The position numbers and the translations under genes are program-made. Shown piece after piece: positions 46,257 to 54,525 of a stretch of 64,000 nucleotides of DNA (position 1 is the stretch's first letter; every line of letters begins with the position of its first letter). The notes beneath the pieces were generated by a model. It was not told the origin of the DNA and made no database searches. It saw nothing but the letters and a program-made list of their open reading frames with translations. Source of the stretch: Halopseudomonas bauzanensis (GTDB taxonomy: Bacteria; Pseudomonadota; Gammaproteobacteria; Pseudomonadales; Pseudomonadaceae); NCBI RefSeq assembly GCF_900114735.1, contig NZ_FOUA01000001.1, positions 1,004,278 through 1,068,277 of the forward strand. The letters run 5' to 3'.

Positions 46257-47189
46257 TCAGTGGCCCAGGCGCTCGCCCAGCCAGTCGAGATACTGCCGGC
46301 GATACCTGGGCTTTTCATTGGCCAGGTGATGACGCGCCTCGGGCAGATAGAACAGCTCCGGGGCGTCGAACTTGTCCTGCAGGACCTTGATGTTGTGTTG
46401 CCAATCCACCGTCCCATCAGCCTGACCCTGCACGATCAAGGGTCGATGGGAGGCCGGAGTGGCCGTCTCGATGCGCGGGATCCACTTGTCCAGTGCCTGC
46501 ACCCAGGCGACGGGTAGCACCTGCGCCTGCAGCGGATCATGCTGGCGAATGAACTCGAGGAAATCCACATCCGTGGAGTTGTCGCTGAAGCGCCGCCCCA
46601 ACTGCTGGATGAAACCGCCCAGCAGCTTGAGACTGAATTGCGAAACGCCCCACTGGCGTGGCCGCACCAGTGGCGCCATCAGAATGGTCTGGCCCGCCTG
46701 CTCCGGCATCGGCCCATGCAGCAGCCGGTCGATCAGAATCGCCCCGCCGGTGCTCTGTCCGAGGAAATGCCAGGGCGCTGGCAGCTTCCACAACCGCCCC
46801 TGTTCGAAAACCCCGTCCAGCACTTGCTGATAACGCAGAAAACAATCGATGCTGGCCCGCTCGCCGCTCGACAGGCCATGCCCCGGCAGATCGAAGGCCA
46901 ACACCGCCAGCCGCTGCCCGAGCGCCCAGCGGATCAGGTGTCGGTACAGCCCCATATGGTCGTAATAGCCATGCAGCAGCACCAGCGTGCCGCACGGCGC
47001 CGATGGCCGCCAAACCTGCACCGCGACATCGAAGCCGTCCACGGTGATGCGCCCCAGATGTTGCTGCACCTCGGCACTGAAGTCGATACCGTAATAGGCA
47101 GCATACTGCCTGGCGGCCGGGTTGAAGGGCTGACCCGGTTCCAGCTCGGGCAACTGCTCGACGAGCGTATCCAGAAAGGATTGATCCAT
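46257..47189 (-). CDS. Alpha/beta hydrolase, monoacylglycerol-lipase-like
   Basis: This 310-residue serine hydrolase of the serine aminopeptidase S33 (Hydrolase_4) type has an oxyanion-side motif VLLHGYYDHMG near residue 75 and AFDLPGHGLSSGERAS near residue 101. The nucleophile elbow GQSTGG is near residue 145, a likely acid in QGQADGTVDW near residue 261, and the catalytic His in EARHHLANE near residue 290. The elbow has Gln where GHSMGG is commoner. Start 47189 has GGGA six bases ahead. No signal peptide is seen. Confidence 0.85.
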   Translation of the reverse strand: MDQSFLDTLVEQLPELEPGQPFNPAARQYAAYYGIDFSAEVQQHLGRITVDGFDVAVQVWRPSAPCGTLVLLHGYYDHMGLYRHLIRWALGQRLAVLAFDLPGHGLSSGERASIDCFLRYQQVLDGVFEQGRLWKLPAPWHFLGQSTGGAILIDRLLHGPMPEQAGQTILMAPLVRPRQWGVSQFSLKLLGGFIQQLGRRFSDNSTDVDFLEFIRQHDPLQAQVLPVAWVQALDKWIPRIETATPASHRPLIVQGQADGTVDWQHNIKVLQDKFDAPELFYLPEARHHLANEKPRYRRQYLDWLGERLGH

Positions 47190-47369
47190 TAACATCCCGG
47201 CTTGTCCTGAGGCAGCAGACGGGTAAATCTCTGCCGCTTTAGTCTGATATCGACACAATTCCATGTTTTGAGCATGATTTGCAAACGATCATCATGTAAC
47301 ATGCTGCGTTTCCAAATGCCACGTCCTTATGCGCTATCGCGCAGTATCTCAGCAGAGTGAGAGGTTTTC

Positions 47370-49547
47370 ATGACTGAACGCGTCCAGGTTGGTGATCTCC
47401 AGGTTGCCAAGGTTCTTTTCGATTTCATCAACGAACAAGCCATTCCCGGCACCGGTGTACAGGCCGATGCGTTCTGGGCCGGCGTAGATGCACTGCTCCA
47501 TGACCTGGCGCCCAAGAACCGCGCCCTGCTGGCCAAGCGTGACGAGCTGCAGGCCACTCTCGATGCCTGGCACCAGGAGCGTGCCGGCCAGCCCCACGAT
47601 GCCGCTGCCTACAAGGCGTTTCTCCAGGACATCGGCTATCTGTTGCCTGAACCCGCCGATTTCAAGATCACTACCGAAAACGTCGACAATGAAATCGCCA
47701 CCATGGCCGGCCCGCAGTTGGTGGTGCCGATCATGAATGCCCGTTTCGCGATCAATGCCGCCAACGCCCGCTGGGGTTCGCTGTACGATGCCCTGTATGG
47801 CACCGATGCCATCAGCGAAGCCGACGGTGCCGAAAAAGGCCCCGGCTACAATCAAGTACGTGGCGACAAGGTCATTGCCTTTGCGCGCACGTTCCTTGAT
47901 GAGGCAGCACCGCTGGCCAAAGGTTCCCATGTAGACGCCACCGCTTATACCATTGATCAGGGTCAATTGCGCGTTGCCTTGAAAGACGGCAGCCAGACCG
48001 GTCTCAAGGAAGCCGATAAGTTCGTTGCCTTCCAGGGCAATGCCGCCGCTCCCCATGCCGTGCTGCTGAAGAACAACGGCCTGCATTTCGAAATCCAGGT
48101 CGATCGCGAAAGCCCCATCGGCCAGACCGACGCGGCTGGCGTGAAGGATGTGCTGATGGAAGCCGCCATCACCACCATCATGGACTGCGAAGACTCCACC
48201 GCCGCCGTTGATGCCGAAGACAAGACCGTGGTCTACGGTAGCTGGCTGGGTCTGATGAAGGGCGATCTGGCCGAGCAGGTCAGCAAAGCGGGCTCCACCT
48301 TTACCCGCACCATGAACGCCGACCGCATCTATACCCAGGCAGATGGTTCCGAGCTGACCCTGCATGGCCGCTCGATGCTGTTCATCCGCAACGTCGGCCA
48401 CCTGATGACCAACGATGCGATCATCGACAAGGACGGCTTCGAAGCGCCGGAAGGCATCCTTGATTGCGTGTTCACCGCACTGATCGCCCAGCACAACCTC
48501 AAGGGCAACACCAGCCGCGCCAACAGCCGCACCGGCTCGATGTATATCGTCAAGCCAAAGATGCACGGCCCGGAAGAAGTCGCCTTCGCCAACGAGCTGT
48601 TCAACCGCGTGGAAGACCTGCTCGGCATGGCGCGCAATACCCTGAAAATGGGCATCATGGATGAGGAACGCCGCACCACCGTCAACCTGAAAGCCTGCAT
48701 CAAGGCTGCCAGCGAGCGCGTGGTGTTCATCAACACCGGCTTCCTCGACCGTACCGGTGACGAGATCCACACCTCCATGGAAGCCGGCCCGGTGGTGCGC
48801 AAGGCTGCCATGAAGGCCGAGAAGTGGATCGGCGCCTATGAAGACTGGAACGTCGATCATGGTCTGAACTGTGGTCTGTCCGGCCGCGCGCAGATCGGCA
48901 AGGGCATGTGGGCCATGCCCGACCTGATGGCCGGCATGCTGGAGCAGAAGATCGGCCACCCCATGGCCGGCGCCAACACCGCCTGGGTACCCTCGCCCAC
49001 CGCCGCTACGCTGCATGCTCTGCACTACCACAAGGTCAATGTGTTCGAGCGCCAGCAGGAACTGGCCAAGCGCACCTTCGCCTCGGTGGATGACATTCTC
49101 ACCATCCCGCTGGCCATGGACACCAACTGGACCGCGGAAGAGAAGCAGAACGAGATCGACAACAACGTCCAGGGCATCCTCGGTTACGTGGTGCGCTGGA
49201 TCGATCAGGGCGTCGGTTGCTCCAAGGTGCCGGACATCAACGATGTCGGCCTGATGGAAGACCGCGCCACCCTGCGCATCTCCAGCCAGCTGCTGGCCAA
49301 CTGGCTGCGCCACCGCATCATCACCGAGCAGCAGGTGATCGACAGCATGCAGCGCATGGCCGAAGTGGTCGATCGGCAGAACGCCGGCGACCCGGCCTAC
49401 CGCCCGATGGCGCCGAACTTCGATGACAGTGTCGCCTTCCAGGCCTCGCTGGAACTGATCCTCGAAGGCACCAAGCAGCCCAACGGCTACACCGAGCCGG
49501 TCCTGCATCGCCGCCGCCGCGAGCTGAAGGCCAAGCTGGCACGATAA
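47370..49547 (+). CDS. glcB: Malate synthase G
   Basis: This 725-residue monomeric enzyme condenses glyoxylate with acetyl-CoA to malate in the glyoxylate bypass. It matches GlcB in length and in blocks such as [71 protein letters not shown], and [22 protein letters not shown]-like text (here [20 protein letters not shown]). It stands alone with its own terminator; the rest of a glc operon is absent. A long open frame on the other strand is a coding-bias shadow. Confidence 0.96.
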   Translation: MTERVQVGDLQVAKVLFDFINEQAIPGTGVQADAFWAGVDALLHDLAPKNRALLAKRDELQATLDAWHQERAGQPHDAAAYKAFLQDIGYLLPEPADFKITTENVDNEIATMAGPQLVVPIMNARFAINAANARWGSLYDALYGTDAISEADGAEKGPGYNQVRGDKVIAFARTFLDEAAPLAKGSHVDATAYTIDQGQLRVALKDGSQTGLKEADKFVAFQGNAAAPHAVLLKNNGLHFEIQVDRESPIGQTDAAGVKDVLMEAAITTIMDCEDSTAAVDAEDKTVVYGSWLGLMKGDLAEQVSKAGSTFTRTMNADRIYTQADGSELTLHGRSMLFIRNVGHLMTNDAIIDKDGFEAPEGILDCVFTALIAQHNLKGNTSRANSRTGSMYIVKPKMHGPEEVAFANELFNRVEDLLGMARNTLKMGIMDEERRTTVNLKACIKAASERVVFINTGFLDRTGDEIHTSMEAGPVVRKAAMKAEKWIGAYEDWNVDHGLNCGLSGRAQIGKGMWAMPDLMAGMLEQKIGHPMAGANTAWVPSPTAATLHALHYHKVNVFERQQELAKRTFASVDDILTIPLAMDTNWTAEEKQNEIDNNVQGILGYVVRWIDQGVGCSKVPDINDVGLMEDRATLRISSQLLANWLRHRIITEQQVIDSMQRMAEVVDRQNAGDPAYRPMAPNFDDSVAFQASLELILEGTKQPNGYTEPVLHRRRRELKAKLAR

Positions 49548-49564
49548 ACAACCGCAGCACCCCG

Positions 49565-49594
49565 AGCCCGGCAGGTTTCCTGCCGGGCTTTTTT
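49565..49594 (+). terminator. Rho-independent terminator of glcB
   Basis: AGCCCGGCAGG (49565-49575) and CCTGCCGGGCT (49579-49589) form a perfect 11-base stem with a TTT loop, followed directly by a T-run to 49594. Confidence 0.93.
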
Positions 49595-49651
49595 GTTTTC
49601 GCGGCCTGATCGTGTACGGAACGCGAAAGTGCCGGCCGGGTCTGAGTCTGC

Positions 49652-49936
49652 ATGGATACCGATACCCTGATCAATCTGCTGCAATGGCCAGCCATGGTCG
49701 TCACCCTGGTGGCGGCCTGGCTGGTGGGATCACGCCAACGACTGAAACGCCTGGCCGGCTTCGTCTGTTTCATCGCCAGTAATGTGCTGTGGATCATCTG
49801 GGGCTGGCACACCCATGCCTGGGCGCTGATCGTGCTGCAGATCGGCCTGTTTCTGATGAACCTGCGCGGCACCCGCAAGAATGCCGAGTCGGCAGAGACC
49901 GATACAACATTGACGCAAAAAGGGGCGTCATCATGA
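49652..49936 (+). CDS. Small three-helix membrane protein, unknown function
   Basis: This 94-residue protein has three hydrophobic segments (about residues 8-26, 33-52 and 56-71) connected by short basic loops (GSRQRLKRL), and a polar C-terminal tail. Aromatic-rich NVLWIIWGWHTHAW lies in the second segment. I do not recognise a family with a known role. Its last codons are inside the terminator of the lipase gene on the other strand. Confidence 0.7.
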   Translation: MDTDTLINLLQWPAMVVTLVAAWLVGSRQRLKRLAGFVCFIASNVLWIIWGWHTHAWALIVLQIGLFLMNLRGTRKNAESAETDTTLTQKGASS

Positions 49937-49942
49937 CGCCCC
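49917..49942 (-). terminator. Rho-independent terminator of the lipoprotein lipase gene
   Basis: On the minus strand GGGGCGTCAT and ATGACGCCCC (49933-49942 and 49922-49931) form a ten-base stem with a one-base loop, followed by TTTTT (49921-49917). It lies 22 bases after the lipase stop and overlaps the end of the small membrane-protein gene. Confidence 0.88.
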
Positions 49943-49964
49943 CATTGTCGCTCACAGACGACGC

Positions 49965-51884
49965 TTAATCCTGCGCGGTTCCGGTCGCATAATCCCTGAA
50001 CTGGACCGATACCGAACGCACCTTGTCGGACGGCCAGTTCGGCACGTTGATTACCTGCTCCTCGCCCCCACTGCGCGGCTGCAAGCGGATCGCAATGATC
50101 TCGCCAGCATGCGATGACGCCGGCAGGAACAGGTCCAGCCCGGACATGAAGGGCAAAAGGTGGAACAGCTGATCAGGCCCCGCCAGGTTGCTGCGCTGAT
50201 CGCTGTTGCGATCATGCAGGAACAAGCTGCTCAATCGCTTCAGCAAGGGTGCCGTCAGCTCGGTTACCACATCGGTCCCATTGACGGTCAGGCGATCATT
50301 ATCATCACCCTGATCACCCCACAGCTCCTTGTCCCGGCCGATGATGATATTGGTATGTGCCGCGCTGCGATGCAGATACTGGCCAACGCCGGTTCCCGGC
50401 AGGGAGGTATTCAGCCGCACCAGGAAACTGTCCTGCGGGTATCCCTCACGGTAGAAATATTGATCATTGCCTGGTTCAGGATGCAGCAGGGCATATTCGA
50501 GAACGGCGTCCCGGTCGACCTGCAGCGGTCCCCAATCACCGCTGACTCCGATTCGCTGTGTGTGCAACGGCACGTCACTGAGCCGTACCCCGGTATGCGG
50601 GTCGGTCTGGTAGATTTCCAGGGTGGTGCCTTCTGCACCGATATTCTCGGGGAAGATATGCGTCTTGCCGGCGATCCAGACCTGTTGGCCTGCAGCCTGC
50701 GGAATGGCAGTTTCGGCCGGCGCCTCACCGTTGAAGAAATGGTACATGCGCTCGAACGACTCCGCCGACGTGGCGACCTCGATGTGACCTACCGGGGCGT
50801 CTGCCGGAGGATAGACATTCTGCGCGCCCACTACGGTACGGTCGACATATTGCCCCCACAACGCCAGCGTCGGTACGTCGCCGGGCTGATGATCAACCGC
50901 CGCACCGTCGACACTGACATAGCGGGCTACCTTGGCAGCATTGGCCGGTTCGGAGAGATACACCAGGCTGACCCGGGTGCCCATGGAATGGCCAATCAGA
51001 TTGACCTGCTGCGCTCCTGTGGCGAGCAATAGCTGGTCGATGATGCGGTTGATACTGGCGTTGCGGGCCGCCGCCTGCTCCGGATCGAACGGGTCCTGAC
51101 CCGTAGCGGTGTTGTATTCATAGACCCCGATATGCGCCAACGGGTAACCGTTGGCGCGCAGGCGCTGGGCCTGGGACTCGAACTGCGACGCCGAGCCTGC
51201 GCCGCCATGGATGAACAGCACTGGCAGCCGGTCGTGTTGCAGCTCGGCGCCGTCCAGCTGCGCCAACGAGTCCTGCAGATGTTGCCAGGCCGGCAGCCGC
51301 GCGCGCAATGAACGCTCACCGGCACGGCTGTTCTCATCGAAGACGCCCGCCTGGTTGAGCTCGTCCAGCAGACCGGCCACGGCTTGCTCGAAGGCTTCGT
51401 CATCGCTGAAGTCAAGGTTCTCCAGGCGATGCTGCTGCGCATACTCGGTCACCTGCTGGTCGATCTCATCGGAGATCTGGATGCCATTGACCAGGTTGCC
51501 ATCGGCATCCAGGCTCTGCAGCAGCCGGGCCATGTTCACCACAGCGGCATCCGCTGGGTCCGCGTCGGGCAGCAGGTTAATCGGGGTAATGACGCTCTGG
51601 CCGGCAGCCGAACCCAGCTGGATACCGCCCACGGCAAAATCGATATTTTCTCCTGGGCGGTAGACGAAGGCGCCCTCGGCACTGGTCCTGCCCTGCTGAG
51701 TCTCTGTACTGAACCTCAGTCCGCTCACCGCGCTGTCAATGAAAACCCCTTCGCTCAGCTCATCGGAGCGGGAGTCGGAACTACCCGAGCCGGAAAAACA
51801 CCCCGCCAGCATGACTGATGCGATACCTATAGCCGACATGCGCAAGCCGCTTGCAGACGGCAGAGACCTCTTGTTCCTGTTCAT
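49965..51884 (-). CDS. Large lipoprotein lipase of the AFL-like alpha/beta hydrolase type
   Basis: This 639-residue exported lipoprotein has a signal peptide with lipobox LAGC (Cys29) and a Ser/Asp-rich linker. An N-terminal module (about 45-200; DSAVSGLRFST, AEGAFVYRPGENIDFAVG, VITPINLLPDAD) is of a kind common in marine gammaproteobacterial lipoproteins. A hydrolase domain begins near residue 220, with the oxyanion motif FIHGGAGSASQFESQAQRL, nucleophile Ser300 in NLIGHSMGT, and probable catalytic His in GHIEVATSAESF. The C-terminal 250 residues are beta-rich. Domain order resembles, from memory, the archaeal lipase AFL with its lipid-binding barrel. It is likely anchored to the outer membrane. 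Confidence 0.82.
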   Translation of the reverse strand: MNRNKRSLPSASGLRMSAIGIASVMLAGCFSGSGSSDSRSDELSEGVFIDSAVSGLRFSTETQQGRTSAEGAFVYRPGENIDFAVGGIQLGSAAGQSVITPINLLPDADPADAAVVNMARLLQSLDADGNLVNGIQISDEIDQQVTEYAQQHRLENLDFSDDEAFEQAVAGLLDELNQAGVFDENSRAGERSLRARLPAWQHLQDSLAQLDGAELQHDRLPVLFIHGGAGSASQFESQAQRLRANGYPLAHIGVYEYNTATGQDPFDPEQAAARNASINRIIDQLLLATGAQQVNLIGHSMGTRVSLVYLSEPANAAKVARYVSVDGAAVDHQPGDVPTLALWGQYVDRTVVGAQNVYPPADAPVGHIEVATSAESFERMYHFFNGEAPAETAIPQAAGQQVWIAGKTHIFPENIGAEGTTLEIYQTDPHTGVRLSDVPLHTQRIGVSGDWGPLQVDRDAVLEYALLHPEPGNDQYFYREGYPQDSFLVRLNTSLPGTGVGQYLHRSAAHTNIIIGRDKELWGDQGDDNDRLTVNGTDVVTELTAPLLKRLSSLFLHDRNSDQRSNLAGPDQLFHLLPFMSGLDLFLPASSHAGEIIAIRLQPRSGGEEQVINVPNWPSDKVRSVSVQFRDYATGTAQD

Positions 51885-52127
51885 TACATACCTTCAGTTT
51901 TTGTAGTTATTGTCAGGGGTCGCCTCTGGAGCGAGGCAACCATTGTCAATCCGAGACAGCAGACGAGACATTCCATCCCACCGTTTCGCCATGGAGCATA
52001 TATGAGAAGCGGATCACACAAGCCCACATAAACAGAATGAATATTCACTCATCAGGCAAGACAGAAAGTACCGACTCGACTAGTAGGTAAAGAGGGGAAC
52101 CAGGGAAGGCGGGAAAGGTGAAGCTGA
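51885..52127. other. Intergenic region upstream of the lipase gene
   Basis: This 243-base gap is more AT-rich than its surroundings. An imperfect palindrome GAATGAATATTCACTC lies at 52035-52050 with a perfect TGAATATTCA core. I see no gene, terminator or clear promoter. Confidence 0.4.
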
Positions 52128-52397
52128 TCAGTCCACCGATTGAAACTGGGCGACCAGCGCAGTCAGGCGGTGCTCCGCCTGCTGCAGCTGTTCGTTCTGC
52201 TGGATCTGGGAAACGCACAGCGCCAGCGCCGTGGTCACCAGCAATTGGTGCGCATCGCTACCGGCACGTTGCTCGCGGGATTCGTTCAATTTCTGCTGCA
52301 GCAGCTCAGTGGCCTGCTGGAACAGCAGTTCCTCGCTCTCGCTGATGCGGAACGAATAATCCTGCCCCAGAAAACTGACTACCCGCACGTTGCTCAT
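52128..52397 (-). CDS. Second ZapA-like protein
   Basis: This 89-residue protein has the ZapA layout: an N-terminal globular part (VRVVSFLGQDYSFRISESEE), a central helix with TALALCVSQIQQ, and a C-terminal heptad region. It is diverged from the ZapA at 32866, and lacks its YNLEEAARHLDNT motif, having LLFQQATELLQQKL instead. It overlaps the upstream coiled-coil gene by ATGA, the same coupling as in the first zapB-like/zapA pair. A role in division or in binding another FtsZ-like partner is an inference. Confidence 0.75.
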   Translation of the reverse strand: MSNVRVVSFLGQDYSFRISESEELLFQQATELLQQKLNESREQRAGSDAHQLLVTTALALCVSQIQQNEQLQQAEHRLTALVAQFQSVD

Positions 52398-52621
52398 GCC
52401 TCAGCGCTGACGCCACTGCGCTGCAGAATGGCCTGCAGCCGACCCACCGTGGAGCTCAATTGCTCTTCCTGCTCCATGGCTGCCAATTGCAGACTGTCGT
52501 TCTCATCCTTGACCTGCTGCAACTCCTGTTCGAGGCGAGTGACGTTCTCGTTCTGCGTGCGGTTCTGCTCCAGCAGATCGGTAACCAGTCGTTCGAGCTG
52601 GGTGAGAGTGGTTTCCAGCAT
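52394..52621 (-). CDS. Second small coiled-coil protein, ZapB/TIGR02449-like
   Basis: This 75-residue protein is a single predicted coiled coil (LTQLERLVTDLLEQ, VTRLEQELQQVKDEND, VGRLQAILQRSG) with heptad leucines. It resembles the 69-residue partner of ZapA near 32.7 kb in size, composition and position. AGGGGG lies six bases ahead of ATG 52621, so the longer frame from 52675 is not used. Its stop overlaps the ZapA-like start by four bases. Confidence 0.72.
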   Translation of the reverse strand: MLETTLTQLERLVTDLLEQNRTQNENVTRLEQELQQVKDENDSLQLAAMEQEEQLSSTVGRLQAILQRSGVSAEA

Positions 52622-52692
52622 GTCATACCCCCTGGGAAAAAGGCGCAGAGGATATCCCAAAGCGCCCCGCACCACCAGCCGCCCTTCACCGG

Positions 52693-53337
52693 TCAGCGGG
52701 AATGGGTGCCATAGATACGCAGAAAGATCTCCACCACTTCGGCGACATGCTGCTGGCGATCCACCGCGTTCATCGATTGCTCATGGCCGATCAGCAGGCG
52801 AAAGTTGTGATCGCCCTTGAGCAGACAGAAGAAATGGCGCGCCGCATTGATCGGGGTTTCGATCTCCAACTCGCCACGGCCCACCGCCCGTTGCAGCACC
52901 TGCACCATGCCTTCGCATACCCGCTGCGGCCCGGCTTCGTAGAACAGTTGCGCCAGCTTGGCATCCTGCCCGGCCATCCGCACCAGCAGGCGATGCAGCG
53001 CCAGCGACTCAGGACCGTTGATCAGCAGGCAGAACGCATCGCCAATACGCTGTAACAGGATGCGGATATCCGTCTCGGCGGGATGTTCGAAAAACAGCTG
53101 CGGCATCTGGCTCTCGCAGACATTCCGGATGGCCGCGGCGTACAGGGTGTCCTTGTCAGTGAAATGGCTGTAGACGGTGAGCTTGGAGACTTCAGCTTCC
53201 CCCGCGATGGCCTCCATGCTGGTGCCCTCGTACCCATTGCGCAGGAACAAGGCCTGGGCCGCATGCAGGATGGCTTGACGCTTGGCCGGGTCTTTCGGAC
53301 GGCCGGGACCGCTGGGGCGTAATTTTTTTTCAGACAT
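52693..53337 (-). CDS. TetR/AcrR-family transcriptional repressor
   Basis: This 214-residue regulator has an N-terminal helix-turn-helix (about residues 18-65; AILHAAQALFLRNGYEGTSM and VSKLTVYSHFTDKDTLY) and a C-terminal ligand domain with HFFCLLKGDHNFRLLIG near residue 170. It is divergent from the RND pump genes, the usual layout for a local repressor whose ligand is a pump substrate. Palindromes lie directly before its start codon. The inducer is unknown. Confidence 0.88.
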   Translation of the reverse strand: MSEKKLRPSGPGRPKDPAKRQAILHAAQALFLRNGYEGTSMEAIAGEAEVSKLTVYSHFTDKDTLYAAAIRNVCESQMPQLFFEHPAETDIRILLQRIGDAFCLLINGPESLALHRLLVRMAGQDAKLAQLFYEAGPQRVCEGMVQVLQRAVGRGELEIETPINAARHFFCLLKGDHNFRLLIGHEQSMNAVDRQQHVAEVVEIFLRIYGTHSR

Positions 53338-53381
53338 GTATTTAAATACTGGACTGGCGGGTTTGGTATTAATACTATACC
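53338..53381. promoter_or_regulatory. Candidate TetR operators
   Basis: GTATTTAAATAC at 53338-53349 is a perfect 12-base palindrome abutting the tetR start. GTATTAATAC at 53366-53375 is a perfect ten-base palindrome, within GGTAT...ATACC (53365-53381). The two share GTATT half-sites and lie in the 85-base divergent gap. Confidence 0.55.
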
Positions 53382-53422
53382 TGTCAGTTCAATTATTCCA
53401 ACTCTGTGACAGGTCGCCGCCC

Positions 53423-54523
53423 ATGTCCCGCCATGCCCTACTCGGCTTTATCGTTCTCGTCCTCACCAGCGCCCTGAGCGGCTGCCGTGAGCCTGAAATC
53501 GTCGAAACGCCACCCCGCCCGGCGGTCGTGGTACACCCCCAACCGGCCGAGGCGCAGGTGCAGAGTTATCCCGGTGAAGTACGGGCGCGCTTCGAGCCGG
53601 AGCTGGCATTCCGTATCGGGGGCAAGGTCACCAAGCGCATGGTGGATGCGGGTGATCGGGTCCGTAAGGATCAACCGCTGGCCGAACTCGATCCCGAGGA
53701 CGTGCGCCTGCAGCTGGAAGCCGCGCGGGCGCAGGTGGCAGCCGCCGAGGCCAATGTGCACTTGGCCAGGACCGAGCGCGACCGCTATCGCACTCTGCTG
53801 GATCGCCAGATGATCAGCTCTTCGCAATATGATAATGCCGACAATACCTATCGCTCGGCCGCAGCGCGGCTAAAGCAGGCCCGGGCCGAGTTCGATGTGG
53901 CGGATAACCAAGCCACCTACAGTGTGCTGCGGGCGCCACAGGATGGCGTTATCGCCCAGCGCGCGGTCGAGGTCGGGCAGGTGGTTGCCGCCGGTCAGCA
54001 GGTTTTCGTGCTGGCGGCCGATGGTGAGCGCGAGGCGCTGATCAGCCTGCCGGAAAGCAGCATTGGCCATATCGCCATTGGCCAGGCGGTGGACGTACAA
54101 CTGTGGTCCCGCCCCGAGGACCGTTTTGCCGGCACCATCCGCGAGCTGTCGCCGGCCGCCGATCCGCTGACCCGCACCTTTGCGGCCCGGGTCAGCTTCA
54201 ACGCCGATGCGCAGCGAGTCGAGGTCGGTCAGAGCGCCCGCGTCTTTATCCGCCAGTCCGATCAGGTGCCGCTGGCAGTCCCCCTGTCTGCGGTGAGCGC
54301 GGAGCAAGGTGAGAGCTTTGTCTGGGTGGTCGATCCGCAAACCCATGCGGTGGTTCGTACGCCGGTGCGTATGGGCAACTATGGTCAGGAGCACGCGACC
54401 ATTCTCGATGGGCTGCAGGCTGATGATTGGGTCATCGCTGCCGGGGTGCATATGCTGGTCGAGGGCCAGCAGGTGCAGCCGGTGGATCGGCAGAATCGCA
54501 GCGTGACACTCGCCGGAGAATAG
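53423..54523 (+). CDS. RND efflux membrane-fusion protein
   Basis: This 366-residue periplasmic adaptor is a probable lipoprotein (LTSALSGC at about residues 16-23). The biotinyl-lipoyl halves are at GDRVRKDQPLAELDP and APQDGVIAQRAVEVGQVV, flanking a helical hairpin (about 95-165) rich in Ala, Glu and Arg. A beta-barrel domain follows. The ATG at 53423 is used; the open frame runs back into tetR without protein-like text. The pump gene starts two bases after its stop. Confidence 0.9.
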   Translation: MSRHALLGFIVLVLTSALSGCREPEIVETPPRPAVVVHPQPAEAQVQSYPGEVRARFEPELAFRIGGKVTKRMVDAGDRVRKDQPLAELDPEDVRLQLEAARAQVAAAEANVHLARTERDRYRTLLDRQMISSSQYDNADNTYRSAAARLKQARAEFDVADNQATYSVLRAPQDGVIAQRAVEVGQVVAAGQQVFVLAADGEREALISLPESSIGHIAIGQAVDVQLWSRPEDRFAGTIRELSPAADPLTRTFAARVSFNADAQRVEVGQSARVFIRQSDQVPLAVPLSAVSAEQGESFVWVVDPQTHAVVRTPVRMGNYGQEHATILDGLQADDWVIAAGVHMLVEGQQVQPVDRQNRSVTLAGE

Positions 54524-54525
54524 AC

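Noticed and set aside
47349-49508. A 719-codon open frame on the minus strand opposite glcB
   Set aside because: glcB is full length with family motifs throughout. The antisense product has no motifs or ribosome binding site.
54427-54525. Extended N-terminus of the RND pump from 54427
   Set aside because: This stretch lies inside the adaptor gene in another frame and the encoded text is Arg/Gly-rich. AGGAG-like GGAG and the family start support 54526.
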